This document shows positions 36,428 through 46,110 of a stretch of 64,000 nucleotides of DNA, in pieces. Origin of the DNA: Dyella sp. AtDHG13 (GTDB lineage: Bacteria > Pseudomonadota > Gammaproteobacteria > Xanthomonadales > Rhodanobacteraceae); NCBI RefSeq assembly GCF_003201105.1, contig NZ_QICJ01000005.1, positions 186,001 to 250,000 of the forward strand. The letters are read 5' to 3'. A program made the position numbers and the translations under genes. Within the stretch, counting starts at the first letter, position 1; each line of letters opens with the position of its first letter. Under the pieces are notes generated by a model. That model did not search any database, was not told the origin of the DNA, and saw nothing but the letters and a program-made list of their open reading frames with translations.

Positions 36428-36859
36428 TTACTCCACGCTGCCGCCGGCAGCTTCGATCGCTGCCTTGGCGCCGGCCGTGGCCAGCACGCCCGACAGCTTC
36501 ACCGCACGGCCGATCTCGCCCTTGGCGACGACCTTGACCTTCTTGGCGCGGCTGTCGATCAGACCGGCCTGGTGCAGGACGATCGGGTCGATCACGTCGG
36601 CCTTGAGGGTGGCCAGCTGGTACAGGAACACTTCCTGGCTCTCCGCCTTCTTCAGCGAGCGGAAGCCCACCTTCGGCAGGCGGCGCTGCAGCGGCATCTG
36701 ACCGCCTTCGAAGCCGTACTTGTGGGTGCCGCCCGCGCGAGCGTGCTGACCCTTGTGACCGCGGCCAGCGGTCTTGCCCAGGCCCGAACCGATACCGCGG
36801 CCCACGCGAAGGCGGGTCTTGCGGGCACCGGCAGCCGGCTTGATGTCGTTAAGACGCAT
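36428..36859 (-). CDS. rplO: 50S ribosomal protein L15
   Basis: 143 aa, beginning [38 protein letters not shown], the Gly/Arg/Lys-rich extension that reaches into 23S rRNA. It is a late 50S assembly protein. It is 5 bp after rpmD and 4 bp before secY. Its Gly-rich, basic half and compact C-terminal domain fit the family size of about 144. Confidence 0.98.
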   Translation of the reverse strand: MRLNDIKPAAGARKTRLRVGRGIGSGLGKTAGRGHKGQHARAGGTHKYGFEGGQMPLQRRLPKVGFRSLKKAESQEVFLYQLATLKADVIDPIVLHQAGLIDSRAKKVKVVAKGEIGRAVKLSGVLATAGAKAAIEAAGGSVE

Positions 36860-36864
36860 GGTGA

Positions 36865-37059
36865 TTACTCCTCAACCCGCACGAGGTAATAGACCGTGTT
36901 GATCAGGCCACGCACCTGCGGGCTGTCCTTCAGTTCACGGACGTCGTTGAGCTTGTTCAGGCCGAGCGCCTTCACGCTCAGGCGATGACGGCTCTGCACA
37001 CCGCGCAGACCCTTGACCAGGCGCACGCGCACGGTGGCGGCGGTTTCGTTCTTAGCCAT
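36865..37059 (-). CDS. rpmD: 50S ribosomal protein L30
   Basis: 64 aa, starting [21 protein letters not shown] and ending [10 protein letters not shown]30 is a small 50S protein near the central protuberance. An in-frame upstream codon would add six non-family residues, so 37059 was chosen. The start overlaps the last 8 nt of rpsE. Confidence 0.96.
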   Translation of the reverse strand: MAKNETAATVRVRLVKGLRGVQSRHRLSVKALGLNKLNDVRELKDSPQVRGLINTVYYLVRVEE

Positions 37060-37561
37060 TGCCCAGCACCTCTTCAATGGTCTTGCCGCGCTTGGCAGCG
37101 ATCTGCTTCGGCGAGGCCACGGCCTGCAGGCCCTTGATGGTCGCGCGGACCAGGTTGATCGGGTTGCGCGAACCGACGGCCTTGGCCAGCACGTTCTTCA
37201 CGCCCACCACTTCCAGCACGGCGCGCATGGCACCGCCGGCGATGACGCCGGTACCTTCGGAAGCCGGCTGCATGAACACGCGGGCTGCGCCGTGGTTGGC
37301 CTTGATGGCGTACCACAGGGTGCCGTTGTTCAGGTCGATGCTCACCATGTTGCGGCGGGCGCGGTCCATGGCCTTGGAGATGGCGACCGGCACTTCACGC
37401 GCCTTGCCATAGCCGAAGCCCACGCGACCTTCGCCGTCGCCGACCACGGTCAGCGCGGTGAAGCTCATCTGGCGGCCACCCTTGACGGTCTTGGCCACGC
37501 GGTTGACGGCAATCAGCTTCTCGAGCAGGCCGTCCGAATTTTCGCGATCGGTAGAAGACAT
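37052..37561 (-). CDS. rpsE: 30S ribosomal protein S5
   Basis: 169 aa. S5 forms part of the mRNA entry channel and decoding fidelity region. The double-stranded RNA-binding-like domain holds [76 protein letters not shown] is the C-terminal domain. It follows a 170-bp spacer that carries a heptad palindrome, so its distance from rplR is abnormal for the spc operon. It overlaps rpmD by 8 nt. Confidence 0.98.
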   Translation of the reverse strand: MSSTDRENSDGLLEKLIAVNRVAKTVKGGRQMSFTALTVVGDGEGRVGFGYGKAREVPVAISKAMDRARRNMVSIDLNNGTLWYAIKANHGAARVFMQPASEGTGVIAGGAMRAVLEVVGVKNVLAKAVGSRNPINLVRATIKGLQAVASPKQIAAKRGKTIEEVLGNG

Positions 37562-37637
37562 GTTCTTTTTCCGTATGCCTGGCGAACCAGGACTTTTGCT
37601 TGCGGCTAAGCCGCTTGGAGTTGTATTGCCCTTCGGG

Positions 37638-37727
37638 CGGGGAATGGAGAATGGTGAACAGGGAATAGCGGCCAGCTACGAGATTCGACGCCTTTGCTAT
37701 TCCCTACTCCCTATTCTCTATTCCCGA
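37638..37727. repeat. Heptad palindrome copy C (rplR/rpsE)
   Basis: Two 32-nt arms (37638-37669 and 37696-37727) match at about 25 positions around a 26-nt loop. The purine strand runs in 7-nt steps (CGGGAAT, AGAGAAT, AGGGAGT, AGGGAAT). It sits in the 170-bp rplR-rpsE spacer, inside an essential operon. It has no U-tract, and the genes on both sides are intact. Confidence 0.8.
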
Positions 37728-37731
37728 TCAA

Positions 37732-38091
37732 TTAAAACTTCAGGCCGGCTTCGCGAGCCGCATCGGCCAGGGCCTTGATGCGACCGTGGTAGCGGAAGCC
37801 CGAGCGATCGAACGCCACGGATTCGATACCGGCGGCCAGCGCACGCTCAGCCACGGCCTTACCGACAGCGGCGGCAGCGGTCAGGTTCTTGGTGCCCTTC
37901 AGGCCCTCGGCAACCGACTTCTGCACGGTCGAAGCAGCAGCGACCACGCTCTGGCCATCGGCGGCGAACACCTGAGCGTACAGGTGCTGACCGGTGCGAT
38001 GCACCGACAGGCGAGCCACGGCGAGCTTGCGGATGTGGGCGCGGGTGGCCTTGGCGCGACGCAGGCGGGATTCGTTCTTGTTCATCGTCAT
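37732..38091 (-). CDS. rplR: 50S ribosomal protein L18
   Basis: 119 aa, starting [43 protein letters not shown]18 binds 5S rRNA together with L5. The end, [26 protein letters not shown], is the standard 5S-binding terminus. An ATG two codons later (38085) is an alternative; AGGA lies at about 4-5 nt from 38091. Spacing is 84 bp from rplF and 170 bp to rpsE, the latter enlarged by a repeat. Confidence 0.97.
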   Translation of the reverse strand: MTMNKNESRLRRAKATRAHIRKLAVARLSVHRTGQHLYAQVFAADGQSVVAAASTVQKSVAEGLKGTKNLTAAAAVGKAVAERALAAGIESVAFDRSGFRYHGRIKALADAAREAGLKF

Positions 38092-38175
38092 AGTTCCTGG
38101 AAACGGATCGGCAAACAGCTTTGGCTCTTGTTGAAGAGTGCAGCCACGGGTGGCTGCTTCTTCGCGAGGGACCGC

Positions 38176-38703
38176 TTATGCCTTCTTGGCTTCCTTCAGG
38201 GTGATCTTCTCGCCGGAGTAGCGCACGCCCTTGCCCTTGTAGGGTTCCGGCGGACGGAAGCCGCGAATCTTGGCAGCCACTTCGCCCACGCGCTGCTTGT
38301 CCGAACCCTTGATGAGGATCTCGGTCTGCGACGGGGTTTCGATGGTGATGCCTTCCGGAGCGTCAAACACGACCGGGTGCGAGAAGCCCAGGGCGATGTT
38401 CAGCGACTTGCCGGCCATCGAGGCACGGTAGCCCACGCCGACCAGCTCGAGCTTGCGCTCGTAACCGTCGGAAACGCCCTTGACCATGTTGGCCAGCAGC
38501 GCGCGCAGGGTGCCACCGAACTTGTCGTCTGCACCTTCGGCCACGGCGATGTTCGCCACGCCGTTCTCGATGGAGACGGAAGCGCCCGGCAGGGCGTGGG
38601 TCGCCAGGGTGCCCTTCGGGCCCTTGACGGTGATGCCTTCGGCGGTCGAGGTGATCTCAACGCCCTTGGGCAGGGTAATCGGCTTTTTGGCAACGCGGGA
38701 CAT
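38176..38703 (-). CDS. rplF: 50S ribosomal protein L6
   Basis: 175 aa, starting [32 protein letters not shown]6 binds near the sarcin-ricin loop and the factor-binding site. It has the usual two L6 repeats; the C-terminal one ends [22 protein letters not shown] longer in-frame start overlapping rpsH was rejected because ATG 38703 gives the family N-terminus. It lies 10 bp after rpsH. Confidence 0.98.
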   Translation of the reverse strand: MSRVAKKPITLPKGVEITSTAEGITVKGPKGTLATHALPGASVSIENGVANIAVAEGADDKFGGTLRALLANMVKGVSDGYERKLELVGVGYRASMAGKSLNIALGFSHPVVFDAPEGITIETPSQTEILIKGSDKQRVGEVAAKIRGFRPPEPYKGKGVRYSGEKITLKEAKKA

Positions 38704-38713
38704 CGTCGGCTCC

Positions 38714-39109
38714 TTATGCGACCTGGCCGATGACTTCGCCGCCCAGACCCTTGGCACGGGCCTGCGCGTCGGTCAGCAGACCGGCGGAAGTCGAGATGAT
38801 CGAGATACCCAGGCCACCAAGGACCTTCGGCAGCTCGTCCTTGCCGCGGTAAACGCGGAGGCCCGAACGGCTGACACGGGTGATGGATTCGATAGCCGGA
38901 CGGCCTTCGAAATACTTGAGCTTGATCTCGAGCACCGGCTTGCCTTCCACGGTGGAGGCCTTGGCGTCGAGGATGTAGCCCTCGTTCTTAAGAAGGTTGG
39001 CGATGGCCACCTTCAGCTTCGACGACGGCATGTTTACGGTCTGCTTGCCCGTGAGCTGGGCATTGCGGATGCGCGTAAACAGATCGGCGATGGGATCAGT
39101 CATGCTCAT
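38714..39109 (-). CDS. rpsH: 30S ribosomal protein S8
   Basis: 131 aa, starting [34 protein letters not shown]8 binds the central domain of 16S rRNA; in E. coli it is the translational repressor of the spc operon. [40 protein letters not shown] is the C-terminal signature. AGGA lies 7 nt before the ATG at 39109. It follows rpsN after an enlarged 225-bp spacer. Confidence 0.98.
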   Translation of the reverse strand: MSMTDPIADLFTRIRNAQLTGKQTVNMPSSKLKVAIANLLKNEGYILDAKASTVEGKPVLEIKLKYFEGRPAIESITRVSRSGLRVYRGKDELPKVLGGLGISIISTSAGLLTDAQARAKGLGGEVIGQVA

Positions 39110-39334
39110 GAAAACATCCTTCAGAGTGCACCGATATCCGAAAAACCGGAAATCTGTTTTGAGTTGTATGCCGGCACGGGGCCAGCCTGCAGGTACGCAG
39201 ACCGACGACTATAGCAGCATTTTTCCGACTTTGCGAATAACGACGCGTAATCGCGCCAACGGCGGCAGGCCGGGGGCCTGCCGCCGCATCGGAACGGGAT
39301 AGGGCTTGCGCCCTGCCCCGCCCAGTTTGGGGTC
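39110..39334 (-). other. Enlarged rpsN-rpsH spacer with a 12-bp hairpin
   Basis: 225 non-coding bp where other bacteria usually have a short gap. A perfect 12-bp stem, CGGCGGCAGGCC opposite GGCCTGCCGCCG around GGG, is at 39260-39286, and a small 5-bp stem is at 39301-39314. No U-tract follows on the minus strand. A role in S8-type regulation or mRNA processing is possible. Confidence 0.6.
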
Positions 39335-39640
39335 TTACCAGCTGGCCTTGCGCAGGCCGGGGACGTCGCCACGCATGGTGGCTTCGCGCAGCTTGTTACG
39401 GCCGAGGCCGAACTTCTGGTACACGGCGCGCGGACGACCGGTCAGCGCGCAGCGGGTACGCTGGCGGGCCGGGCTGGCGTCACGCGGCTGCTTCTGCAGC
39501 TTGGCCTGGGCTTCCATCTTCTCCTCGTAGGAGGCGGTGGGGCTCAGCACGATCGCCTTCAGTTCGGCGCGCTTGGCGGCGTACTTCTTGGCGAGCTTGG
39601 TCCGCTTGAGATCGCGGTTGATCATCGAGGTCTTGGCCAT
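39335..39640 (-). CDS. rpsN: 30S ribosomal protein S14 (zinc-free form)
   Basis: 101 aa, starting [24 protein letters not shown]. It is the long, zinc-independent S14: the second half ([43 protein letters not shown]) has only one Cys. S14 completes the 30S head. The start at 39640 is the family Met; the open frame upstream is out-of-frame rplE sequence. It is 19 bp after rplE. Confidence 0.97.
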   Translation of the reverse strand: MAKTSMINRDLKRTKLAKKYAAKRAELKAIVLSPTASYEEKMEAQAKLQKQPRDASPARQRTRCALTGRPRAVYQKFGLGRNKLREATMRGDVPGLRKASW

Positions 39641-39659
39641 GATTTCTCTCGCGGCTCTC

Positions 39660-40202
39660 TTAGTTGCGGAACGGGAAGCTGAAGGCTTCCAGCAGCGCCT
39701 TGGCTTCTTCGTCGGTCTTGGCGGTGGTGGTGATGGAGATGTCCATACCACGCATCGCGTCGACGGCGTCGAAGTCGATTTCCGGGAAGATGATCTGTTC
39801 CTTGATGCCGAAGTTGTAGTTACCACGGCCATCGAAGGCACGACCCGACACACCACGGAAGTCGCGCGTACGCGGCAGCGAGATGTTGATCAGGCGATCG
39901 AGGAATTCCCACATCTGGGCACGGCGCAGGGTGACCTTGCAGCCGATCGGCCAGCCGTCGCGGATCTTGAACGAGGCGACCGACACGCGGGCCTTGGTCT
40001 GGATCGGCTTCTGGCCGGAGATCTTGGCCATGTCGGCCACGGCGTTTTCGAGCACCTTCTTGTTGCCCGCCGCTTCGCCCACGCCCATGTTCAGCGTGAT
40101 CTTGGTGATGCGCGGAACCTGCATCACGTTCTGGTAACCAAAACGCTCGGTGAGCTTCTTGATGACCTGGTCTTTGTAAAACGTTTCGAGACGCGTCGTC
40201 AT
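39660..40202 (-). CDS. rplE: 50S ribosomal protein L5
   Basis: 180 aa. L5 binds 5S rRNA and bridges to S13 in the head. [39 protein letters not shown], and [35 protein letters not shown] are conserved blocks. It begins [23 protein letters not shown]. It lies 12 bp after rplX and 19 bp before rpsN. Confidence 0.98.
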   Translation of the reverse strand: MTTRLETFYKDQVIKKLTERFGYQNVMQVPRITKITLNMGVGEAAGNKKVLENAVADMAKISGQKPIQTKARVSVASFKIRDGWPIGCKVTLRRAQMWEFLDRLINISLPRTRDFRGVSGRAFDGRGNYNFGIKEQIIFPEIDFDAVDAMRGMDISITTTAKTDEEAKALLEAFSFPFRN

Positions 40203-40214
40203 AACGTAGATTCC

Positions 40215-40529
40215 TTACGCGTCCACAACTTCGCCGTTGGACTTGAACACGCGCACCTTACGCCCGTCGGAGAGCGTCTTGGCGCCAACGCGTTCACCCT
40301 TGCCCGTGGCGGAGTTGAACAGCTGGACGTTGGAGATATGGATCGAAGCTTCACGCTCGACGATGCCACCGGCCTGGTTGGCCTGGGGGTTCGGCTTGGT
40401 GTGACGCTTGACCAGGTTCACGTTGGAGACGAACACGCGGTCGCCATCAACGCGCAGCACGTCGCCGCGCTGACCCTTGTTCTTGCCGGTGATCACGAGG
40501 ACCTGATCACCCTTGCGGATACGGTTCAT
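40215..40529 (-). CDS. rplX: 50S ribosomal protein L24
   Basis: 104 aa, starting [27 protein letters not shown], the KOW motif of L24. L24 is one of the two initiators of 50S assembly. [34 protein letters not shown] is the family middle. It is 14 bp after rplN and 12 bp before rplE. Confidence 0.98.
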   Translation of the reverse strand: MNRIRKGDQVLVITGKNKGQRGDVLRVDGDRVFVSNVNLVKRHTKPNPQANQAGGIVEREASIHISNVQLFNSATGKGERVGAKTLSDGRKVRVFKSNGEVVDA

Positions 40530-40543
40530 GGTCTAGTCTCCGC

Positions 40544-40912
40544 TCAGAGCACTTCGGGCGCGAGCGAGACGATCTTCATGAACTTCTCGCTGCGCAGCTC
40601 GCGAGTGACCGGCCCGAAGATACGGGTGCCGATCGGCTCGAGCTTGTTGTTGAGGAGGACCGCTGCGTTGCCGTCGAAACGGATCAGCGAGCCATCGGGA
40701 CGGCGCACACCCTTGGCGGTACGAACCACCACGGCGTTGTACACCTCGCCCTTCTTCACCTTGCCGCGGGGGATGGCATCCTTCACGGTGACCTTGATCA
40801 CGTCACCGATCGCGGCGTAACGGCGCTTGGAGCCGCCGAGCACCTTGATGCACATCAGTTCACGGGCACCGCTGTTGTCGGCCGCGGAAAGCGTGCTTTG
40901 CATCTGGATCAT
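40544..40912 (-). CDS. rplN: 50S ribosomal protein L14
   Basis: 122 aa, exactly the usual length, starting [29 protein letters not shown]14 contacts the 30S at an intersubunit bridge. [38 protein letters not shown] is the conserved core and [23 protein letters not shown] the end. It is the first gene of the classical spc set, 14 bp after rpsQ with no visible promoter between them. Confidence 0.98.
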   Translation of the reverse strand: MIQMQSTLSAADNSGARELMCIKVLGGSKRRYAAIGDVIKVTVKDAIPRGKVKKGEVYNAVVVRTAKGVRRPDGSLIRFDGNAAVLLNNKLEPIGTRIFGPVTRELRSEKFMKIVSLAPEVL

Positions 40913-40926
40913 GTCTGCACCCTCCC

Positions 40927-41187
40927 TTAGACGTTAGCGCGCGTGACGATTTCGACCACGCGGTGATGCTTGGTCTTGGACAGAGGACGGCACTCCGCGA
41001 TGCGGACCACGTCACCCTCGTTCGCGCCCAGGTCGTCCTGCGCGTGAAGCTTGGTGGAGCGGCGGATGATCTTGCCGATCAGCGGATGCTGTTCCTGGCG
41101 TTCGATCAGGACCGTCACGGTCTTGTCCATCTTGTTGCTGATGACGCGGCCCTCGAGGGTGCGCGTCTGCTTCTTGTTGTCGCTCAT
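40927..41187 (-). CDS. rpsQ: 30S ribosomal protein S17
   Basis: 86 aa, starting [27 protein letters not shown]17 is an early-binding protein of the 30S body with an OB fold. [40 protein letters not shown] is the C-terminal signature. It lies 12 bp after rpmC. Confidence 0.98.
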   Translation of the reverse strand: MSDNKKQTRTLEGRVISNKMDKTVTVLIERQEQHPLIGKIIRRSTKLHAQDDLGANEGDVVRIAECRPLSKTKHHRVVEIVTRANV

Positions 41188-41199
41188 ATCGGCCGTCCC

Positions 41200-41385
41200 T
41201 TACTTCTTGCCGCCGAGCACGAACTTCGTGCGGGCGATGTCGCGCCGAACGCGGCGCAGCTGGTGCGGCTGGTTGAGCTGGCCGGTGCCCTTCTGCATGC
41301 GCAGGTTGAACTGCTCCTTGCGCAGGTCCAGCAGGTGCTTATTCAGCTCTTCGGCCGTCTTGTTGGTCAGATCTTTGATGGCCAT
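41200..41385 (-). CDS. rpmC: 50S ribosomal protein L29
   Basis: 61 aa, the usual size. It is a two-helix protein beside the exit tunnel where trigger factor and SRP dock together with L23. It starts [52 protein letters not shown]. Its ATG is only 1 bp after the rplP stop. Confidence 0.97.
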   Translation of the reverse strand: MAIKDLTNKTAEELNKHLLDLRKEQFNLRMQKGTGQLNQPHQLRRVRRDIARTKFVLGGKK

Positions 41386-41386
41386 A

Positions 41387-41800
41387 TCACATCACCGCCC
41401 GGGTCACGAATTGGGTCTGGACCGAGAGCTTGGCGGCGGCCAGGCGGAACGCCTCGCGTGCCGTGGCCTCGTCGATACCCTCGATTTCATAGAGCATGCG
41501 GCCCGGCTGGATCGGGGCGACCCAGTATTCGACGCCACCCTTACCGGCACCCATTCGGACTTCGATGGGCTTCTTGGTGATGGGCTTGTCCGGGTACACG
41601 CGGATCCACAGCTTGCCGCCGCGCTTGACGAAGCGGGTGATGCAGCGACGACCGGCCTCGATCTGGCGCGCGGTCAGCGCGCCGAACGTGGTGGCCTTCA
41701 GGCCGAACTCGCCAAAGCTGACGAGGTTCGAGGAGAAGGCCAGACCGTCGTTGCGGCCCTTGAACTGCTTACGGTATTTGGTTCGCTTGGGTTGCAGCAT
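41387..41800 (-). CDS. rplP: 50S ribosomal protein L16
   Basis: 137 aa, starting [22 protein letters not shown]16 lies near the A-site tRNA elbow and is needed for peptidyl transferase centre formation. Its conserved core [42 protein letters not shown] includes the Arg targeted by the YcfD hydroxylase in E. coli. It is 11 bp after rpsC. Confidence 0.98.
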   Translation of the reverse strand: MLQPKRTKYRKQFKGRNDGLAFSSNLVSFGEFGLKATTFGALTARQIEAGRRCITRFVKRGGKLWIRVYPDKPITKKPIEVRMGAGKGGVEYWVAPIQPGRMLYEIEGIDEATAREAFRLAAAKLSVQTQFVTRAVM

Positions 41801-41811
41801 GGCAACTCTCC

Positions 41812-42561
41812 TTACTTCGCCGTCCGCTCGCGGCGGCCTTCACCGCCCTCGCGACGCGATTCACGACGCCCCTCGCCACCTTCACGGCGCGGCTGGGACT
41901 GCTCTTCCTTCGACTCCTGGTTGACCTGGGACAGATCGAAGATCTCGCCCTTGTAGATCCACACCTTGATGCCGATGACGCCGTAGGTCGTATGGGCCTC
42001 GGCGGTGCCGTAGTCGATGTCGGCGCGCAGCGTATGCAGCGGCACGCGACCTTCGCGGCTCCATTCGGAACGAGCAATCTCAGCGCCGTTCAGACGGCCA
42101 GAGACATTGATCTTGATGCCCAGGGCGCCCAGACGCATCGCGTTGCCGACCGCACGCTTCATGGCGCGGCGGAACATGATGCGACGCTCCAGCTGCTGCG
42201 CGATGGACTCGGCCACCAGCTGTGCATCGATCTCGGGCTTGCGCACTTCGCTGACGTTGATGTGCGCCGGAACGCCCATCAGGTCGCTGACTTCCTTGCG
42301 CAGCTTCTCGATGTCCTCGCCCTTCTTGCCGATCACCACGCCCGGACGGGCGGTGTGGATCGTCACGCGTGCGGTCTTGGCCGGACGCTCGATGAGGATC
42401 TTGGAGATGCCGGCCTGGGCCAGCTTCTTGCGCAGCATCTCGCGGACCTTCAGGTCGGCCGCGAGGTACTGGGCGTATTCGCCCTTGTTGGCGTACCACT
42501 TCGAGTTCCAGTCCTTGGCAATGCCGAGGCGGATACCGGTGGGATGAACTTTATGACCCAT
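41812..42561 (-). CDS. rpsC: 30S ribosomal protein S3 with duplicated C-terminal tail
   Basis: 249 aa, against 233 in E. coli. S3 forms the mRNA entry tunnel with helicase activity. It starts [24 protein letters not shown]; the KH domain includes [18 protein letters not shown]. After [16 protein letters not shown] the tail holds two near-identical 11-residue units ([11 protein letters not shown], then [11 protein letters not shown]) ending TAK. An in-frame codon 24 nt upstream would add non-family residues. It lies 13 bp after rplV. Confidence 0.97.
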   Translation of the reverse strand: MGHKVHPTGIRLGIAKDWNSKWYANKGEYAQYLAADLKVREMLRKKLAQAGISKILIERPAKTARVTIHTARPGVVIGKKGEDIEKLRKEVSDLMGVPAHINVSEVRKPEIDAQLVAESIAQQLERRIMFRRAMKRAVGNAMRLGALGIKINVSGRLNGAEIARSEWSREGRVPLHTLRADIDYGTAEAHTTYGVIGIKVWIYKGEIFDLSQVNQESKEEQSQPRREGGEGRRESRREGGEGRRERTAK

Positions 42562-42574
42562 CGTCGATGTCCTC

Positions 42575-42910
42575 TTAGTTGCCAACGACCACAGTGATGT
42601 GGCTCGTGCGCTTCAGGATGCGGGAACCGCGACCCTTGGCGCGGGCATACATGCGCTTCATCGCCGGACCTTCGTCGACGAAGATGCGCGAGACCTTCAG
42701 CTCGTCGACGTCAGCGCCAAGGTTGTTCTCGGCGTTGGCGACGGCCGACAGCAGCACCTTGCGAACAATGTGCGCGGCCTTCTTGTTGGTGAACTGGAGC
42801 ACGTCGCTGGCACGGCCCACGGGCATACCGCGGACCAGGTCAGCTACCAGGCGTGCCTTCTGCGCCGAAATGCGGGCGCTGCGCAGGATCGCTTTGGCTT
42901 CAGTGCTCAT
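42575..42910 (-). CDS. rplV: 50S ribosomal protein L22
   Basis: 111 aa. L22 lines the exit tunnel with a long beta hairpin. It starts [28 protein letters not shown]; the hairpin segment [26 protein letters not shown] is intact, with no macrolide-type deletion. The ATG overlaps the rpsS stop by one base (TGATG). A GTG one codon upstream is a less likely start. Confidence 0.97.
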   Translation of the reverse strand: MSTEAKAILRSARISAQKARLVADLVRGMPVGRASDVLQFTNKKAAHIVRKVLLSAVANAENNLGADVDELKVSRIFVDEGPAMKRMYARAKGRGSRILKRTSHITVVVGN

Positions 42911-43182
42911 CACTTGCCCTTCTTGTCGCCGCCATGGCCCTTGAAGGTGCGGGTCGTCGCGAACTCGCCGAGCTTGTGCCCGACCATGTTCTCGTTGACC
43001 AGCACGGGGACATGCTGACGGCCGTTGTGAATGGCGATGGTCAGGCCAACCATCTCCGGGAGGATCATCGAGCGGCGCGACCAGGTCTTGATCGGACGCT
43101 TGTTGTTGGCGGAAACGGCGGCTTCCACCTTCTTGATAAGGTGCAGGTCAACGAACGGACCTTTCTTTAGAGAGCGCGGCAT
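42910..43182 (-). CDS. rpsS: 30S ribosomal protein S19
   Basis: 90 aa, starting [24 protein letters not shown]19 in the 30S head bridges to L5 with S13. [40 protein letters not shown] is the family core. It is 12 bp after rplB and overlaps rplV by one base. Confidence 0.98.
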   Translation of the reverse strand: MPRSLKKGPFVDLHLIKKVEAAVSANNKRPIKTWSRRSMILPEMVGLTIAIHNGRQHVPVLVNENMVGHKLGEFATTRTFKGHGGDKKGK

Positions 43183-43194
43183 AGACGTTTCCTA

Positions 43195-44016
43195 TTACTT
43201 GCGGCGACGCACGATGAACTGCTGCGTGCGCTTGTTGTTGCGGGTCTTGTAACCCTTGGTCGGCGTGCCCCACGGGCTGACCGGATGACGGCCACCGGAG
43301 GTACGGCCTTCACCACCACCGTGCGGGTGGTCGACCGGGTTCATCACAACGCCGCGGACGGTCGGACGGATACCGAGCCAACGCTTCGCGCCGGCCTTGC
43401 CGAGCTTCTTCAGGCTGTGTTCGCTGTTGCCCACTTCACCGATGGTGGCGCGGCAGTCGACCGGCACGCGGCGCATTTCGCCGGAGCGAAGACGCAGCGT
43501 GGCGTAGCCGGACTCGCGGGCCACCAGCTGGACCGAGGCGCCGGCGGAGCGAGCGATCTGCGCGCCCTTGCCCGGCTTCATCTCGATGCAGTGGATGGTC
43601 GAACCCACCGGGATCGCGCGCAGCGGCAGGCTGTTGCCAGCCTTGATCGGCGCGTCGCTGCCCGACACCAGACGGTCACCCACCTGCACGCCCTTGGGCG
43701 CGATGATGTAGCGGCGCTCGCCATCGGCGTAGCACAGCAGCGCAATGTGCGCGGTGCGGTTGGGATCGTACTCGATGCGCTCGACGCGGGCGGCGATGCC
43801 TTCCTTGTCGCGCTTGAAGTCGATGATGCGGTAACGCTGCTTGTGACCGCCGCCCTGGTGACGAACGGTGATGCGACCGTAGTGGTTGCGACCGCCGTTC
43901 TTGTTCTTGGCTTCGGTCAGGGCTGCGTACGGCGCGCCCTTGTGCAGACCTTCGGTGCGGACGCTGACTGCGTCGCGGCGTCCGGGGGAGGTCGGCTTAT
44001 GAGTGATCAGTGCCAT
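43195..44016 (-). CDS. rplB: 50S ribosomal protein L2
   Basis: 273 aa, the normal length. L2 is needed for subunit association and lies near the peptidyl transferase centre. The start, [19 protein letters not shown], is in keeping with the family, and the C-terminus carries [25 protein letters not shown] with the critical His in HPHGGGEG. It is 18 bp after rplW and 12 bp before rpsS. Confidence 0.98.
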   Translation of the reverse strand: MALITHKPTSPGRRDAVSVRTEGLHKGAPYAALTEAKNKNGGRNHYGRITVRHQGGGHKQRYRIIDFKRDKEGIAARVERIEYDPNRTAHIALLCYADGERRYIIAPKGVQVGDRLVSGSDAPIKAGNSLPLRAIPVGSTIHCIEMKPGKGAQIARSAGASVQLVARESGYATLRLRSGEMRRVPVDCRATIGEVGNSEHSLKKLGKAGAKRWLGIRPTVRGVVMNPVDHPHGGGEGRTSGGRHPVSPWGTPTKGYKTRNNKRTQQFIVRRRK

Positions 44017-44034
44017 CTCAATTCAACTCCTGGC

Positions 44035-44328
44035 TCAGGCCTTGACCGACACGTCGATGGTCTGGCCATCGGCGAGGCGAACGTAGGCCTTGCGCTTGCC
44101 CTGGCGGCTGCCAGCGCGGAAACGGAAGGACTTGACCTTGCCCTTGGCGTTGACGAGGTTCACCTGCTCGACCTTCACGTCGAACATCTGTTCCACGGCA
44201 GCGCGGACATCGGCCTTGGTCGCCTCGGGGGCAACCACGAAAACGTACTGGTTCTTCTCAGCCAGGCGAGCGGCCTTTTCCGAGATGTGCGGCGCGCGCA
44301 GCGTATTCAGGATGCGTTCGTTGCTCAT
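44035..44328 (-). CDS. rplW: 50S ribosomal protein L23
   Basis: 97 aa, starting [33 protein letters not shown]23 is at the exit tunnel and docks trigger factor and SRP. Its ATG overlaps the rplD stop (ATGA, 44325-44328), showing translational coupling; an in-frame GTG 9 nt upstream was rejected. [13 protein letters not shown] is the C-terminal block. Confidence 0.97.
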   Translation of the reverse strand: MSNERILNTLRAPHISEKAARLAEKNQYVFVVAPEATKADVRAAVEQMFDVKVEQVNLVNAKGKVKSFRFRAGSRQGKRKAYVRLADGQTIDVSVKA

Positions 44329-44927
44329 GCCAGCCACTCCTCGATCTTCTTCACCGCTTCCACCGTCATGACGATGTGGTCGGAACCGACCAGGCTGACC
44401 GGGTTGAGGGCCAGCACGTCAACGACGTGGATGTACGGGATGTTGCGCGCTGCCAGGAAGGTCGCCTCGTTGGCGTCTTCCGAAACCAGCAGCACACGGC
44501 CGGAAACCTGCAGCTCGGCCAGCTTCGCGACCATCGCCTTGGTCTTGGGGGTATCGATGCCGAAGCTCTCGACAACCTTCAGACGGCCCTGGCGGTTGAG
44601 CTCCGAAAGAATGGAGCGCAGCGCGACGCGGTAAGCCTTGCGGTTCACCTTCTGCTCGTAGTTGCGCGGCTTGGCCGCGAACGTGACACCACCGCCCACG
44701 AAGATAGGAGCGCGGTAATCGCCGTGACGAGCGCCGCCGCCCTTCTGCTTCTTGAACTTCTTGGTGGTACCCGACAGCTCGCCACGCGACAGCTGGGCCT
44801 TGGTACCGGCGCGACCGCCGGCCTGGTAGGCCACAACCACCTGGTGGATCAGAGCCTGCTTGAACTCACCGCCGAACACTTCGTCCGACACGTTGAGCGG
44901 CTTGGCGCCAATGACATTCAATTCCAT
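44325..44927 (-). CDS. rplD: 50S ribosomal protein L4
   Basis: 200 aa. L4 is a 50S assembly protein; in E. coli it represses the S10 operon by attenuation and translation. It starts [22 protein letters not shown]. The extended loop [41 protein letters not shown] reaches the tunnel constriction. A leader stem upstream of rpsJ (45954-46024) is a candidate target if L4 control exists here. It overlaps rplW by 4 nt. Confidence 0.98.
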   Translation of the reverse strand: MELNVIGAKPLNVSDEVFGGEFKQALIHQVVVAYQAGGRAGTKAQLSRGELSGTTKKFKKQKGGGARHGDYRAPIFVGGGVTFAAKPRNYEQKVNRKAYRVALRSILSELNRQGRLKVVESFGIDTPKTKAMVAKLAELQVSGRVLLVSEDANEATFLAARNIPYIHVVDVLALNPVSLVGSDHIVMTVEAVKKIEEWLA

Positions 44928-44938
44928 GGCGTCTCTCC

Positions 44939-45580
44939 TCAGCCCTTGGTCGTCGGACGGATGACGACGTCGCCGCCGGTAGCACCCGGCACCGCGCCCT
45001 TCACCGCGATCAGATGACGCTCGGCGTCGACCTTGACCACTTCCAGGCCCTGCTGCGTGCGGTTCACCGCACCCATGTGACCTGCCATCTTCTTGCCCGG
45101 GAACACGCGGCCCGGGGTCTGACGCTGACCGATAGAACCCGGCGCGCGATGCGACAGCGAGTTACCGTGGGTCGCGTCACCCATGGTGAAGTTGTGGCGC
45201 TTGATGGTGCCCTGGAAGCCCTTGCCCTTCGACACGCCGGCGACGTCAACGATCTGACCCACCTGGAACACGTCGTCGGCCTTGATCTCGGCGCCCACGC
45301 TGTACTTGCCGAGATCTTCGGCAGCCACGCGGAACTCCCACAGACCACGGCCCGGCTCAACCTTCGCCTTGGCGTAGTGACCCTTCAGCGGCTGCGTCAG
45401 CAGGCTGGCGCGCTTGACGCCGGCTGCGACCTGCACAGCGCTGTAACCATCGTTATCTTCCGTCTTCAGCTGCGTGACGCGATTCGGGGTGGCCTCAATC
45501 AGGGTCACCGGAATCGAGCGTCCGTCTTCAGTGAAGAGTCGGCTCATGCCGCACTTGCGGCCAACCAGTCCGATACTCAT
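44939..45580 (-). CDS. rplC: 50S ribosomal protein L3
   Basis: 213 aa, starting [30 protein letters not shown]3 starts 50S assembly and its tip lies near the peptidyl transferase centre. The segment [43 protein letters not shown] holds the Gln that PrmB methylates in E. coli. An in-frame codon at 45604 overlapping rpsJ was rejected. It is 20 bp after rpsJ. Confidence 0.98.
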   Translation of the reverse strand: MSIGLVGRKCGMSRLFTEDGRSIPVTLIEATPNRVTQLKTEDNDGYSAVQVAAGVKRASLLTQPLKGHYAKAKVEPGRGLWEFRVAAEDLGKYSVGAEIKADDVFQVGQIVDVAGVSKGKGFQGTIKRHNFTMGDATHGNSLSHRAPGSIGQRQTPGRVFPGKKMAGHMGAVNRTQQGLEVVKVDAERHLIAVKGAVPGATGGDVVIRPTTKG

Positions 45581-45600
45581 CTTCGTATCCTGTCCTTCGC

Positions 45601-45912
45601 TCAACCAAGCTTGATCTGAACGTCCACGCCAGCGGCGAGGTCAAGCTTCATGAGCGCGTCCACGGTCTTGTCGTTGGGGTCGACGATGTCCAGCACGCGC
45701 TTGTGCGTACGGGTCTCGTACTGGTCGCGGGCATCTTTGTCGACGTGCGGCGACACCAGAATGGTGTAACGCTCGATCTTGGTCGGCAGCGGAATCGGGC
45801 CGAGGACCGTAGCGCCAGTGCGCTTGGCCGTCTCGACGATTTCGCTGGCCGAACGGTCGATCAGACGATGATCGAACGCCTTGAGCCGGATGCGAATCTT
45901 TTGGTTCGCCAT
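45601..45912 (-). CDS. rpsJ: 30S ribosomal protein S10
   Basis: 103 aa, the standard length. S10 is in the 30S head and also pairs with NusB in antitermination. It starts [65 protein letters not shown] is conserved. It is the first gene of the S10 cluster, with its own promoter (46081-46110) and a leader of about 160 nt. Confidence 0.98.
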   Translation of the reverse strand: MANQKIRIRLKAFDHRLIDRSASEIVETAKRTGATVLGPIPLPTKIERYTILVSPHVDKDARDQYETRTHKRVLDIVDPNDKTVDALMKLDLAAGVDVQIKLG

Positions 45913-46074
45913 AAACCGTGTCCTGTTATCGAAAGAACAAATTCTGTGAACCGGATGGGCTTCTCACCCACCCGCACAACCCATTTACTGCGGTACAACT
46001 GGCCGCGTCGACGAGAAACCCATCAAAAAACGGCCTTAAAAGACTAGGCAGGCCCCCAAAAGGGCCCGCCCAGA
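45913..46074 (-). promoter_or_regulatory. S10 operon leader with long-range stem
   Basis: A leader of about 160 nt between the promoter and rpsJ. It contains a 12-bp helix (GATGGGTTTCTC at 46024-46013 with GAGAAGCCCATC at 45965-45954, one G-U) enclosing 47 nt, and further upstream a GC-rich stem near 46052-46075 (GGCGGGCCC against GGGGGCCTGCC type). This layout is like an autoregulated r-protein leader; which protein binds it, if any, is not known. Confidence 0.6.
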
Positions 46075-46080
46075 CGAAAA

Positions 46081-46110
46081 AGTATAAAACGCGCGAAACG
46101 GCCAGGTCAA
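46081..46110 (-). promoter_or_regulatory. Strong sigma70-type promoter of the S10 operon
   Basis: On the minus strand, -35 TTGACC (46110-46105), 18-bp spacer, and -10 TATACT (46086-46081). Transcription would start near 46074. It stands between the tuf terminator and rpsJ, so the S10 cluster is separately driven from the str operon. Confidence 0.85.
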
